Below, piece after piece: positions 10,766-21,827 of a DNA stretch of 64,000 nucleotides (position 1 is the first letter of the stretch; each line of letters starts with the position of its first letter). Source of the stretch: Strigamia acuminata (lineage: Eukaryota; Arthropoda; Chilopoda; Geophilomorpha; Linotaeniidae); contig OX442314.1 in the NCBI GenBank assembly GCA_949358305.1, positions 39,874,581 to 39,938,580 on the forward strand, in the 5' to 3' direction. Under the pieces are notes generated by a model that was not told the origin of the DNA, ran no database searches, and worked only from the letters and a program-made list of their open reading frames with translations. A program made the translations under genes and the position numbers.

Positions 10766-11671
10766 ATGTCTTCGCCCGACGTTCACGACCACGACATTGA
10801 AAACATTGTCCCCACCGTCGATCTCGACATCACATCGAGTGTTTTCTCGCAGCATCGCAGCAACATCCACTTCCTGAAAACACTATCAATAGCCCACACT
10901 TTCACCACGACGCGCCAACTAGAAAACTCGCCACCGGAAGCCATAACAACATTCCTGCAACAAAAATTCCCACTCGCATCGGTTGCAATGTCCTACATCA
11001 ACTTTGCCAGCGTCATCGCCTACCTCAAATGTTTCCCAACACATCCCGACGAATACAAGCTGCCGTCCGCCCCGTCCGAGGAACCACCAACGTCTCCGGC
11101 AGACATTAAAGCGACGACCGGCGATGTTTACGAAGAAAACACGGCAGGACTCACGTTGACGCAGTTGTTGCTGATGCCCTCTCTGACACCCCGTAGTCGG
11201 ACACTCGGTTTGTGCGCGCGCGCGGTCAAACAATCGCGTGCGGAGCCGGTCGCGATCGGTTTCAAACAGCTGAACGGACGGGGGTGGTATTTCGGGTACG
11301 AGTTGAAGTGCACCGTGGCCGACGAGCCGTGCTTCGGTTTGTCGGCCGTCGAAATGCTCGTGGAGGACGTGGACAATGCGGTGGGATTGGTCACCGTGTT
11401 GAACTTGAGTCGTGTGGAGAACAGGGAGGATTTGTTCGGATTCGGGAGTGTGTTTCACGTGAAGAATCCTGTTTTTGACGGATTTCGGGTTTGTGTCAAG
11501 GGGAGAGAGAATTTGAGGTTTGAGGATCGGCTCGACTGGCTGCGGTGTCGTATTTGCGGCCGTGTTGGAGGTTTTGTGTGTCCCGGATGTAAACAAGTGT
11601 GGTATTGTTCCGAGGAATGTCGGGAGTATGATTGGGATCGAAGGAACCATTTTTTGATTTGTAGTAATTAA
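10766..11671 (+). CDS. MYND zinc-finger protein
   Basis: A 301-residue protein with a complete C-terminal MYND finger (about residues 259-299). The cysteine/histidine order is CRIC, then CPGC, YCSEEC and HFLIC, so all eight zinc ligands are present. MYND fingers bind proline-rich peptides in partner proteins and often occur in transcriptional regulators and SMYD-type enzymes. No SET domain is visible here. The N-terminal 250 residues carry no motif I recognise, with a proline-rich stretch near 95-115. There is no signal peptide or membrane segment, so the protein is probably nuclear or cytosolic. The coding part lacks introns. GC content rises sharply relative to the flanks. The start is the first ATG after the probable 5' UTR intron. 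Confidence 0.8.
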   Translation: MSSPDVHDHDIENIVPTVDLDITSSVFSQHRSNIHFLKTLSIAHTFTTTRQLENSPPEAITTFLQQKFPLASVAMSYINFASVIAYLKCFPTHPDEYKLPSAPSEEPPTSPADIKATTGDVYEENTAGLTLTQLLLMPSLTPRSRTLGLCARAVKQSRAEPVAIGFKQLNGRGWYFGYELKCTVADEPCFGLSAVEMLVEDVDNAVGLVTVLNLSRVENREDLFGFGSVFHVKNPVFDGFRVCVKGRENLRFEDRLDWLRCRICGRVGGFVCPGCKQVWYCSEECREYDWDRRNHFLICSN

Positions 11672-11756
11672 ATTATCCGTCTGTGCGATCTGTTTTGTGT
11701 GTGTTGTTCAGTGTTGGTGTGGAAATGTAAGTTACAGCGAGCGAAAATGTTTATTA

Positions 11757-12567
11757 GGGGGTTTCATTAATTAAACAATTTTGTAATTTTGCAACTTTAG
11801 CAATTTTGCACTTTTGGATTTGTCACATGGTATCAGTTCCACCAATCATGTGCATAATTGCAAAAACACAAAACAGAAAAAATACACAAAACACAAAATC
11901 AAAGGTAGTTTTGCTATTTTGACAAAATGACAGCAGCCAAGCTCAATCCAAGTGGCCATCACAAATTGTGATTAACAATTAGGTGCAAAAACAATTATTT
12001 AAATAGTCACATGACTTCCTATCCACCATATTGGGTTTTAGTTATACCCAACCAATTTTAAAATGTGATGCAAAATAACTAGTTCTATTTGTGTGATGGA
12101 ACAAAATTTTTTTTAATAAGGTGCATTTTAATAAATATAAGTTTCACAGATTGTACCAGAGCCATTAATTGAGTTTCCTAGCTGTTATACAGTCATGGAT
12201 GCATCAGCATATTGATGATATACAAGGATACAAGTTGGCCACTTAGATAGAGCTTGGATGCCTCCATTTTGTTTTGACTTTCACAAGCCTCAAAATCACT
12301 TCTCATCAAAATCACAAAAACTACCTTTTAGATGATTTTGGGATTTTGTGTTTTCACTCTCTTGTACTTTAGTGAATGTGAATGTGATTGGGAGAACAGA
12401 TATCACATGACAATACTCAAAAATCACAAAGTTGTCCAGATCACACAATTGCAAAATTGACTGGGTTAATTCAATGTAATCCCATTTTTGGAGGCATCAA
12501 AAAATAATGATTTTGTGATTAATGCAAAATCACAAAATTGAAAAATCATTCATATAATGAAACCCCC
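11757..12567. mobile_element. 811 bp non-autonomous terminal-inverted-repeat element
   Basis: The left end GGGGGTTTCATTA is matched by the right end TAATGAAACCCCC, with TA on both sides (11755-11756 and 12568-12569). Subterminal sequence is rich in AATTTTG/CAAAATC motifs in both orientations. No transposase is encoded. The TA target suggests a Tc1/mariner-type mover, which is an inference. Confidence 0.7.
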
Positions 12568-12774
12568 TATTGTTTGTTTCAGAATGGTTTTGGAATTGAC
12601 TTTTCGAGGAATTGTGATTATGTGGCTGTAGATATGACTGATGGCTCATTGTAGAAATCGGTAGTATTAGTCACCAATCTCTGGAGGGAGATTAGACATT
12701 ATAGTGATGTGAGTAGTTGCAAAAATTGAATCAAGGAAAACAACTTTACTACAAATGTATTGATTACTTCACTA

Positions 12775-12949
12775 CAGTTTGCGCTGCTTATCTTGATGCC
12801 AAATTTTAACTGCGCATGCTTGTTGTACACACAGGAAATATTTTAGCACTGTGCTGTGCTGCTAAATAACGGTGAGAATTAGGAAATCATTTGCGCAGAA
12901 TGGGATGTGCAGTTTATGAATTTGGCATCAAGTTACCGACTGTAAACTG
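12775..12949. mobile_element. 175 bp mariner-like MITE
   Basis: It begins CAGTTTGCGC and ends GTAAACTG, with inner inverted blocks CTTGATGCCAAATT and AATTTGGCATCAAG. TA flanks both ends (12773-12774 and 12950-12951). TA-CAGT...ACTG-TA is the usual form of Tc1/mariner-derived MITEs. Confidence 0.7.
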
Positions 12950-12951
12950 TA

Positions 12952-13247
12952 AGTACTACCAAATTAATGGAAGAGAAAAAAGCTCTTGCGAAAAACCATG
13001 ACACATTGTTGAAAATCCAAATTTTTGTTGATTAATAAATTGCCTAATCCTTGTTTACTCTAGATGTGTAAGCACAAATTGTGATTACTACGTACCGGTA
13101 GTTGCAGAAGTATTTGACTGCAGACACTTTAAAGGGAACAAATGTGTGGCAACATCACATGTTTCTGTTTGCTACTGCTAGATGCCATCACTTCTCCACA
13201 TACTAATTGCATTACAAATGATGAAATTATCAAATAAATTAATATGG
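12952..13247. other. Non-coding stretch between two MITEs
   Basis: Nothing recognisable is seen. Confidence 0.4.
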
Positions 13248-13408
13248 TACCGCCTCGTTTAAACGCCCGGGTTCATTAAGACACCAGGCAGTCATCGGTG
13301 ATTTACGGAATTGGCGCCAGGCCTGAATAAACGCCGGGCTTCAAATTGGCGCCGGGGTCGTCGGCTCGAAAAAACTATTAAACGTCCGGCCATTTAAACG
13401 AGGTGGTA
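13248..13408. mobile_element. 161 bp MITE with CTCGTTTAAA termini
   Basis: TACCGCCTCGTTTAAACG at the left is the inverted counterpart of CATTTAAACGAGGTGGTA at the right. The inside is GC-rich with GGCGCC palindromes and related AAACGCC blocks, unlike the AT-rich surroundings. No coding capacity. The superfamily cannot be set from this single copy. Confidence 0.7.
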
Positions 13409-13899
13409 ATGTTTATTTTAAGAATAAAAAATGTGCAATGAAACAAATTATACCAAATGACACTAATCACGAATAAACAATAATTAACAAAACTTATGCC
13501 ATGAATTTCTTGCATATCTTCCCAAATTCTCATCCATGCGTTTTGTTACCTAAAACAAACAAACAATTACTAGATTTTCAATTAATCAAAATTTCACAAC
13601 AACAAAAAGTTTAAAAAAAGTAAACATCTGTAATGCATGGTGGAAGCATTACATATTACACTTCTAAACCCCTTCTACACTTTTCTGCGTAGAAATATAT
13701 CTGTCCGTCTGTCCCTAAATTAAACACCAAAATAAAATCACACAGATAAGATCGATTTTTGCTAATAAAAAGTCAACCATTAATCCGATCGAAAGTTATT
13801 AGCACCATCGTTTTCAGCTGCAAAATCTACACAGGAAACTTTGTTTAAACATTCTAATCGGTCCTTTTTTCAAAATATTGGATTTTTTCTTGGTCGAAT
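13409..13899. other. AT-rich non-coding stretch
   Basis: No gene, RNA or repeat could be supported here. It ends at the copia remnant. Confidence 0.45.
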
Positions 13900-15597
13900 C
13901 TAAACAATTTCAGTTGGCTTAGTCGCCACCACAACCGTATTCTGCTGTGCAGGCAATACGGATACGTTTACACTTTGAATTTCAATTGCACAATTCACTT
14001 GATACATCCGATTTGACAATCTTTTCGCAGTTAACATCGGTTTGTCAATTGTTGATTCAAACATTGTTAATTTTCCATCAGCTATGAATGTTTTCAGACC
14101 CGCCTCGTCTGTACGACCGAGCAAAATCAGGTTTTTACGAAATTTCGGCGCATAATACACGTTCTTAAGCGTTAATTTGCGTCCACCCTTGCCATAATTA
14201 GACATTAAAACTATTTCACCAACCCCTTCAATACTGGAACTGCCTTCTCCTATTTGTACAAGATAATTTTTGATGGGTTCAACTGTGGTGAAACAGTCAT
14301 AGCTGTATGAAAAGTGGTCCGTCGCGCCTGTATCGATGTACCAGGCCGTGTCTTCTGTGATGCCAAAGAAATCACAGGAAAATCCATTTGCTGGATGGCA
14401 TATACCGCTGAGTAGAAGGTCAATGGCTCATCCAAAAATGCCTGATTCGAACCACCGCCTGTTCTTCGCGAACGTCCTCCGGCGCGTCCTTGTCGTCGTG
14501 CCATTGGGGCAAATGTTCCACGCATTGATGGGTTCTCCTCTTGCTTTCGTGGCTTTTTACAATCCCTGGCAAAATGGTATTTGCCACCACAATTGTAACA
14601 TATGTATGTGAGTGTTCGGACGGACGCCACGTGGTCGGGGGAGAGCCACGGAGGCGCTGGACGCAACACACACGATAAAACAAACCACGAAATACACGGA
14701 GACACAATATAGTTTTAGTTATGGCTTTATTAGATGTCTAGGGGTATGATTGTAGTGTCCCATAGTGTATTTCCCAAGGCGGCGGTTCCTTCGAACCGCC
14801 CCTAATCAGACCGCGTGGCACGGCGGCCATCGGCCGCCATGACACACGAGGTCGGTAATCGGTTTTGGGCCACGCCGCCGAAGTTACGGTTAACGTCCGG
14901 CGGACGTGGCGCAACTGGACGCTCAGGTCCCGGCGGGCGACATCATCGCCACGCCGATAGTTTGGGTTATCTCAATAGCCAGTTTTGGAGGCGGTCGCAA
15001 CACGACCGTTCGCCTTGCTGGTTGATCAACAACTCTCTTGTCCCTACGGGGACCAACCACTTCCGGAAGGGCGACTTCCGGGGCCCGATCCTGCTTGACC
15101 AAAGGCCCGCAGCTCCACCTGGTTGCGGGGGACCGCAACAGGCTGCGCGAGATACGAGAGGCGCTGGAGCTGCGCCAAGTGCATTGCCGTTGCAGTGCAG
15201 CGACCCGTGCGCAGGGGCAGCTGGTCACATGTAGTCACTCTGATTTGAGGGAGTTGCACGTAGTTTTTGCCACCGTCCACGTGAGAAAAATGCCCCTGAA
15301 TTATCTCCAGATTCTGCTGTTGGCACGCCAAATTCCTCGTGTTGTTCATTCAATCGGTTGTATTCCCTGCGAAGTCGTTCTTTGACTTTAGCCTGAGTGA
15401 ATTCTGGATCTGGCCAGTGATACATGATTTGTTTAACTCCCTCATATATCGGAGGAAGAAAATCCATGTACTGGAACGCAATGTCCTCTCCAGTCATGGT
15501 CACGTTCACATTTCTCAAGTCAATCGTCTTCCGATCCACTCGTGAAGTAAAAACAATCATCTGTTCATTTTCCTGTAACTTCATTTGCACGCCTGAG
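13900..15597 (-). pseudogene. Truncated copia gag-protease remnant
   Basis: Reading leftward: a gag segment (15590-15230, including QYMDFLPPIYEGVKQIMYHW), a zinc knuckle CYNCGGKYHFARDC at about 14590, a protease site WYIDTGATDH at about 14340, and the following protease/pre-integrase region ending near 13900. Integrase, RT and RNase H are absent. The gag tail and the zinc knuckle are separated by a solo LTR (14607-15229) inserted inside what was one codon string. There is also a frameshift near 14365. It belongs to a different copia family from copia-1, A and B. No LTR is seen, so the ends are approximate. Confidence 0.8.
14607..15229 (-). repeat. Solo LTR (623 bp), copy 1
   Basis: Starts TGTGAGTGTTCGG and ends CTGGTCACA, so the termini are the inverted pair TGTGA/TCACA. 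A 4 bp target duplication TGTA lies at 14603-14606 and 15230-15233. TTTATT at about 14731 is a minus-strand AATAAA. There is no coding potential. The second copy at 58281-58910 has its own 4 bp duplication. The parent element, absent here, is probably of gypsy type. Confidence 0.8.
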
Positions 15598-15629
15598 TTG
15601 CCCTTTTCTCGCTCTAGTGGTCGGCTGAT

Positions 15630-15728
15630 AGGCGGCTTTGGCGGGTTTGGCGGTCATGATTTGGCGGTAATGGGTTTGGCGGTATTAATTTGGCGGTTTT
15701 GGCTTGGCGGTAAAAGTTTTGGCGGTGG
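15630..15728 (+). repeat. Imperfect TTTGGCGGT microrepeat
   Basis: About seven copies of (T)TTGGCGG with variable 4-8 base spacers lie just upstream of the copia remnant. The spacing is too irregular for a classical minisatellite. No function is assigned. Confidence 0.6.
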
Positions 15729-15901
15729 TGTCGTGCTACGTTTCATACCAACTTCTTGTAGGTGCTATAAAATATTTCAAACATTAATGTTTTATCCTGC
15801 AAATGATAATGACCACATGGTGAAAATACCTTATATTATGAAGATATTAGTCATTTTTAGATTGCACGCTTTACAAAAAAAATTAGATTTAATACTTTGC
15901 A

Positions 15902-16166
15902 GCAAGATGTGCGAAGATCCAAGCTAGGAAGGCAGCATCGCAGCAGAGCCCAGTTCGAACTGGCTACCGGTAGCTGCGCACACAAAAAACTGAAAGAACA
16001 ATTCAAACCACTGTGTTCAAAAGAACACACTAAAATGGTGAATTTATTCTTAACGAGAACTAAGCAAAACTACATAGATAAAAAGAACGAAGACATCTTA
16101 GGACTAACATCCAACAGTCGCGACAACAACAAACAATCTGGACGACCGATTTCAGTTAAAAGATAA
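15902..16166 (+). CDS. Possible terminal coding exon, unknown product
   Basis: An open frame follows a plausible splice acceptor (TTTAATACTTTGCAG ending at 15901) and closes with TAA at 16164-16166. The 87-residue product is lysine/arginine rich (for example KMVNLFLTRTKQNY) and matches no family I know. A donor-like ACAAGTAAGT follows at about 16174. It could be an exon of a gene disrupted by the element that starts at 16281, or chance. Confidence 0.25.
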
Positions 16167-16280
16167 CAGCTAACAAGTAAGTTATGAAAAAACGAATTGG
16201 TTCTGTGTTGATAAATTAAAGCATTACAGCTAGCAAAAAATACATAGTCGTAACAGAAATAATTACAAACAGCCCAAATG

Positions 16281-16625
16281 GGGATTTCATACTAAGGTCG
16301 AAATGAATAAGGTCGAAACAGGATTTCGACCTTATTCATTTTTACCCAAGTATCCCATCTTTGGGCGAAATGATTAAAGTCGAATTTACGTATACTGAAA
16401 TGACTAGGGTCGAAATGACTAAGGTCGAAATGCCGTTTCTACCTTATTCATGAATAAGGTCGAAATGACTAAGGTCGAAATCCTGTTTCGATCTTATTCA
16501 TGAATAAGGTCGAAACTCTAAATTTTTATATGAATAAGGTCGAAACTCTAAATTTTTATATGAATAAGGTCGAAACTCAAAAATTCAAAAACTCAAAAAC
16601 ATGAGAATTTCCCATGAGAATCTCG
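16281..16625 (+). repeat. Left inverted repeat, array of AATAAGGTCGAAA
   Basis: Many copies of GAATAAGGTCGAAA and its reverse TTTCGACCTTATTC occur, often back to back around ATTCATGAAT, so single strands could form several hairpins. The inner end, ATGAGAATTTCCCATGAGAA (16601-16620) plus TCTCG, is exactly mirrored at 57146-57170. Confidence 0.8.
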
Positions 16626-17042
16626 TGTCTTCTCTCTTTCTCTAATCACAATCTAAAAAATGTTTTTTATCACATGTTTTATATTTCAGGAAACCAGAGC
16701 TTCTAGCAGAAACTTTTTCCCATTTTTTCCCATTTATTTTGTAAATAAGGAATAAAAAAACTTAATTTTAGCCTAAATAAAGTTGTTTTTATTTTGATAT
16801 TGATTTAATTTTTTTTTTGAATGTTAATTGGCATTATAAAGTGTGTACACACTGGCCTGATCCAACAATGCAAAAAACACCGCCGAAAACACCGCATCTA
16901 TTACAAAATGCGCGGCGACAGGCTCATTAGCGCATTTACCCGGTGCTTCACTGCATCACATCAACGCCATATTTTTTCGGTTTTTTATGTTTTTTACCTC
17001 GTTTTAACTCGTTTTTATCAATTTTTTTATGATTTCTTAAGT

Positions 17043-17704
17043 TGTTACGAATCAACTTAGATGTTTAATTGATTTGATCTGAATTTACGCGCAAGGTGAT
17101 GTTAGCGCAAACCAGTGGGCAAAGTTCGTAGATTTACTCTGTTTGTTCCATCGTCATATGCGGTGAATAAACCTAACTCGCTGTAACACACATTATTTAT
17201 ATTCGACGGGCTCAATCTCACGTTGTGGGTCTTTACGTTTAAAAAGAATGAGTATGCGCAGTGATATTCATATGCGGGTGGGCGTAGGATGTCACAGGCA
17301 TGCGAAGGGATAAAAGGTGGGCAAAAAGAGGCGCTATTAAGTGTTAGATTAGAAGGTGCGCGTGTTAAAGCGCAAAATAAAGATTGACAAACTCAATTCA
17401 ATCTAAGAGGTGTTAACTCGTTGAGAGAAATATGAGAAGTGTGGATTATGGATAAAAGCAGTGACCAGGTAAACATGAGTCATGTGACCAGGTCGATTTA
17501 AGTGGGTGAGGGGGATGAAAGGTATAAAATAAGGTTAATTGTTGGAAATAATAAGATGCGCGCAATGAAGCTGCGCATATATTTAGAGATGAATCATCGA
17601 TGTTAGATGAAAAGAAAGATTGGGAAAAAATAAGAAAACTTAAGATTGGGTCAGTCTAAGTTAGAAACGAATAAAAAAGAAGGGTGGGTAACCTGCCCGT
17701 GACA
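17043..17704 (-). repeat. Gyp1 3' LTR (662 bp)
   Basis: Pairs with 56269-56941. The minus-strand sequence next to it is the polypurine tract AAGGGGGGAGGGA (17705-17717). Confidence 0.92.
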
Positions 17705-19576
17705 TCCCTCCCCCCTTAGGCTTTTATTATTCGAGATTTATCGAAGGGAATAAAAGGATAAGAGACAAGGAAAGTCATACAATAATAATGCGCTATGCGC
17801 AAAAACTATACAAATTGTCAAAAAATAAATAAGAAATAAACAAAAATAAATTAAACAAAATGATGCGCGTCTGCGCAAAGACTTAACAACTCTGTCTAGA
17901 ATAATGCACAAAAGTTAAACAATACTAAATTAAATATCAAAGATCAACTAAATTATTAAAGTTAAAGAATTAATAAATCACCATGGCTTTCGAAAATAAA
18001 TTTGAACCAAATTTTTTCTGTAAAGTCACAATGGTAAAATTTAAATCATTTTACTCGAAATCACAAAACGAAACAGGGACGGCACAAGGAGGGCGAACAC
18101 TAAACCTAAAGGGGCCGACGATACCTAGGACGGACGAGAGTCTATACACTTTACCCAAACAATTTATGTAATAAAAATTTTAAACACTTTTTACTTTTTA
18201 CTTTTTGTATAAATAAACATTTTTTCTCGTTTCAAAATCAACGAAAAAAGAATCCACAATTTAAATTTAAATGAAAATAAAGAGCTGACACATGAGAATT
18301 ATCAGGAATCGAAATGGGATTTATTAATTTTCAGATTGGGTATTATGTTATGGTAGGATGCGCGTAATTGCGCAAAACAAACACAAAATAAAGGTAAGGT
18401 ACAAAATTATGCAATCTGCATAAGGTAAGTATGATTTCAGATTAATTAGGAACTTTTAAATGGATGCGCGAGACTTTGCGCAAGGATAATTTAGGTTATT
18501 AATTCTATGAATGAAATGGAAAACAGAAACATATAAAATATTATAGAACATAACAAATACCCGCGCGTACAATGCAACTCGTATTGCCACGGAATTAGAC
18601 ACGTTGATCTAAAATATCACAGAATTAAAGTAATTATGAAGAATTAGTTAAATATCACAATAATCTTGATTAAATATTAAATATTCATTAAATAAATTTA
18701 AACATGAAATATTAACTTGAATCATTCCAGAATGATTGCGCTAAAAATAAAGTTTAACTGAAATTAACCGAAATTAAATTAAAAATTAAATAGAATTAAA
18801 TTCCTAATCTTTAGGACGATTATCATAATTAAATGAAGGTAATTCTGGAATGATTATGGCACAAAAAGATATCACAATAATTGAAACAAAATAAATATAT
18901 CAATAATATACTAGAAAAATTATCAAAATCATAATTGCACTTAAACAAAATATAATTGTAGCACTAAAAGTCCAATTGTCCGATTTTAAAGCACTAAAAA
19001 CGTAAAAATAATTAAATAAAAATATAAATTATCAGTGAGAATTATCACAGTAGAAAACTTGCGCAAAAATAATAACACTTATGATAAAACACTAATAATA
19101 ATTATTTGTTCCTTGAATCAACACATTACCGCTGCCCAAGCTCCTTCCATTAAGTCCTCCAACTCGAGAGATGTTTTACGGAGCGCCTCATCAATGGAAT
19201 CGCATGGCGGAACAAGAAAATGATGAAAATTCAGAAATGATGAAGTTTTGTGGATACCATGTAGATATTTAAATGCAGGCCGGCCCAAACTCAACGCACA
19301 AATGCGGAGATATTTTACTAGGGCATTTACCAGAGATCCACGATCTGGCAACGCAGTTTGGACACAATTCGGGTTAAATGATGATGAAAACACAAAATAA
19401 TGATGAATAGTAGGTTGATGTGCGCACAAAGTACTCGCAAATCACCAGGATCCTCGTATCAAGTCCTTCAACTCAACGCCGAAGCGGAGGAGTTTTATGA
19501 AGCGCCCATTAATACGATCTCCTGACTTCAATTCGCAAAAAACTTGCGCACACAAAGCCACGTTTGGGATTGTTAC
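17705..19576. other. Gyp1 non-coding 3' region
   Basis: An AT-rich 1.9 kb stretch between the last ORF and the 3' LTR. It contains paired motifs of the form ATGCGC...TGCGCAAA (about 17789, 17861, 18358, 18463). It also holds three degenerate repeats around GAGATGTTTTAC/GAGATATTTTAC/GAGGAGTTTTATG at about 19165, 19306 and 19487. No coding frame is convincing. Confidence 0.6.
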
Positions 19577-21765
19577 TTACTCGAATTCCAAGGTTTGACG
19601 GTGTTGAGGATCTCGGAAATAAATTAGCATGTTGAACGCCACTTCCACCACAACACGTCGCGCATCTTGGAATGTACGTGCGCCCTGCCGATTTATTTCG
19701 AAAAGACAGTGAGCCAGAAAGTATTCTCCATACCTCCTGTAGAGAAGATGCAACAGCGGCTCAGCCTCCGAACGAAACATATGCAAGTCCGCAATGGCTA
19801 AAGATCGGAAAAGCTGCCGCTGAGCCCGAATCGACATATCGAACTGGAGACATCCTCGTTCTCCCTCAGCAAAATTGCAGCGAATCGCGGTGGGAGACAT
19901 CAAACTTGGAAGAAGTTCCAGAGTTATAAATGGTTGGGTTGCATCCCACTCACCTCGTCTTGTGCGCGGGGCAGGAGGCAGGAACACGTAACGATAGACG
20001 GTTGAACAGCGTATCTCGCGCAATTCGGTCAAACGAACCCGCTCCCGATTTTGTTTGAATTCCTTTTCACTAGCTTCTTCGATTGCCCTTCTATTTGTGC
20101 GATGTTGTTCGGCGAGTCGCTCTCTTTCCAGTCATATCTCCTTCGATATTCCAGATCTTGTCGCTCATCTGTTCGGTCCTGTCGCCCACGTCGCTTCAGA
20201 GTCTGATGCAATACTTGGGAAATTTCCTCGTGCATTATCCATATTAACAATTCCAGCGCATTTACTCGATCATAAAGATCACATTGGCTCAAACGATGTT
20301 GGATCTGATTGGACATAGATCGGATGCGCAAAAGTGTTTCATTAAAAACATCTTGGAAATCAGCCTGGAGGATGTCAAAGTCGCGGTCCATCATAAATTT
20401 AATCAAGGCCATCCAACCTCGGCGCTCCATATAGAATCTGGATGACGGTTCGGACACTCCCCGCGCATATACATTTACCTCATAATGATTTAATAATTCG
20501 TAAATAACTTCGAACGTATGCACAGGTTTCGAGCTAACTCCAGACCTATCGGTGGACAAATCACAATGAGTAGCTGATGCGGTAATTGACCGTCCATCGC
20601 CCAACTGGGGCTGTGCTGACTCTAAATGTGATCCCGTTAGAAATAATCGATCAGAAATAGTTACCGTGCTGTTAGGAGGTATGGATGCGCTAGTGTTTCC
20701 GGGGAGTGCATTTGGTACCACTCGAAAATGAGACACAAGGACGGAAATTTTGGACTTCTGCGAAGTCTCACGAGGTACAATCTTTACTGTTGCTCGTCTA
20801 CTCAGTTCACCCGAGATTGGTCTTCTGGTTGGAGATTGCGGCAAATTGACCGTACGTGGATCCCTCGCTTTCTTCTCAGGTTTTTGCGCATTTATAATTT
20901 GATCAGGAGGTGTCTCAATGATTACTTGATTAACTGGTCCCAATAATGGCGGAGTAATACTCAACTCGGATCCACAATCTCGAACTGGCGGTGTACTGGC
21001 CCGTTCCCGCTCAATCTCCTCGTTTTCCTGCTCTATCATTTCGTCCAATAATGCGCTATCACACTCACAACATAAATTCAAAGTCAAATCCGGGGATGTA
21101 GGTGTTAGGCTGGGCTGCGCTTCAAACTGAGACGAGGCGCTTGCAAATAATGCATCATCATCATCGTCACCGCTGCTCCAGCTATCATCAGCTTCAACTG
21201 GCAAATCCGACAAATGCGCAACGGCCCGTGCAATAGCTTCTTGAACCTGGTGTACATTACCATCGATAGTCTCCTGAAGAGATGAAATAACCTCTCGTCC
21301 CATTATTGCACGTGTTGCAGGCTGCTCATGATGTAGTGGGTCCTCAGCCGGTGAATCAAGAAGTTGGGCAATGCTAGTACCAGGATAAATCCACCGACGA
21401 AGATTAATATGATTTGTTTGCGCCACTCGTCGCGCACGTTGCCAGTACCAGCGATGTACCGTCTCGAATCGCAGAATCGAAGCCGGGCTCCCGTTGAGCT
21501 CCCTAAACGGTGAATATGTAACACCGCCAATATTAATGTTATCTTGCCTGCGTCGACGCAACGCCCATCCAAAAATCTGTCTCATCCAAACCGCGAATAG
21601 ATCCCTCGGCAAGTCCCCATTCCCGTTGCACGCTCGACAGGTGAGAGCGGCTCGCGGCGGGTCCTCCTCCATACCGTGACCCGAGCAAACTGGACATATT
21701 TCGTGGCTCGGAAAACCCATACCGAATGTTTCCCCAAAAGGCTCCTCGTCCCGATTGGCGTCCAT
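19577..21765 (-). pseudogene. Gyp1 post-pol ORF, zinc-motif protein of unknown function
   Basis: ATG at 21765 opens a 578-codon frame ending at 20029. A second open frame, displaced by -1, carries the coherent continuation to 19577. The switch near 20125-20130 (GGAAAGAGAGCGA on the minus strand) looks like a one-base loss, because downstream residues (ERLAEQHRTNRRAIEE) fit the second frame. The full protein would be about 720 residues. Residues 24-31 and 43-50 are CPVCSGHG and CRACNGNG, two DnaJ-type CxxCxGxG units. The middle is acidic and Ser/Pro rich, and the C-terminal third is helical. There is no signal peptide or membrane segment, so it does not look like an envelope. It sits where gypsy envelope genes sit, on the gag-pol strand. 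I do not recognise the family. Confidence 0.6.
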
Positions 21766-21819
21766 GTTGGTTTCGATATTCGTTGGAAATATAATGCGCC
21801 TAAGTTGGTGGAGGCAAAG

Positions 21820-21827
21820 CTTATATA
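21820..21827 (-). promoter_or_regulatory. TATA-like box before the Gyp1 post-pol ORF
   Basis: TATATAAG on the minus strand, about 55 bases before the ATG at 21765. A splice-acceptor-like CCACCAACTTAG also lies between it and the ATG. Either an internal promoter or a spliced subgenomic RNA could express the ORF. Confidence 0.4.

Noticed and set aside
16281-16575. CRISPR-like appearance of the AATAAGGTCGAAA array
   Set aside because: Units are palindromic pairs with no unique spacers of constant length, they form transposon ends, and the genome is eukaryotic.
20029-20032. Stop-start overlap between the two frames of the Gyp1 accessory ORF
   Set aside because: The apparent start of the second frame is TTG and coding-like sequence extends upstream of it, so a frameshift explains it better.
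19577-21765. Envelope gene in the Gyp1 third ORF
   Set aside because: No signal peptide, transmembrane segment, cleavage site or glycoprotein-like Cys pattern is visible.
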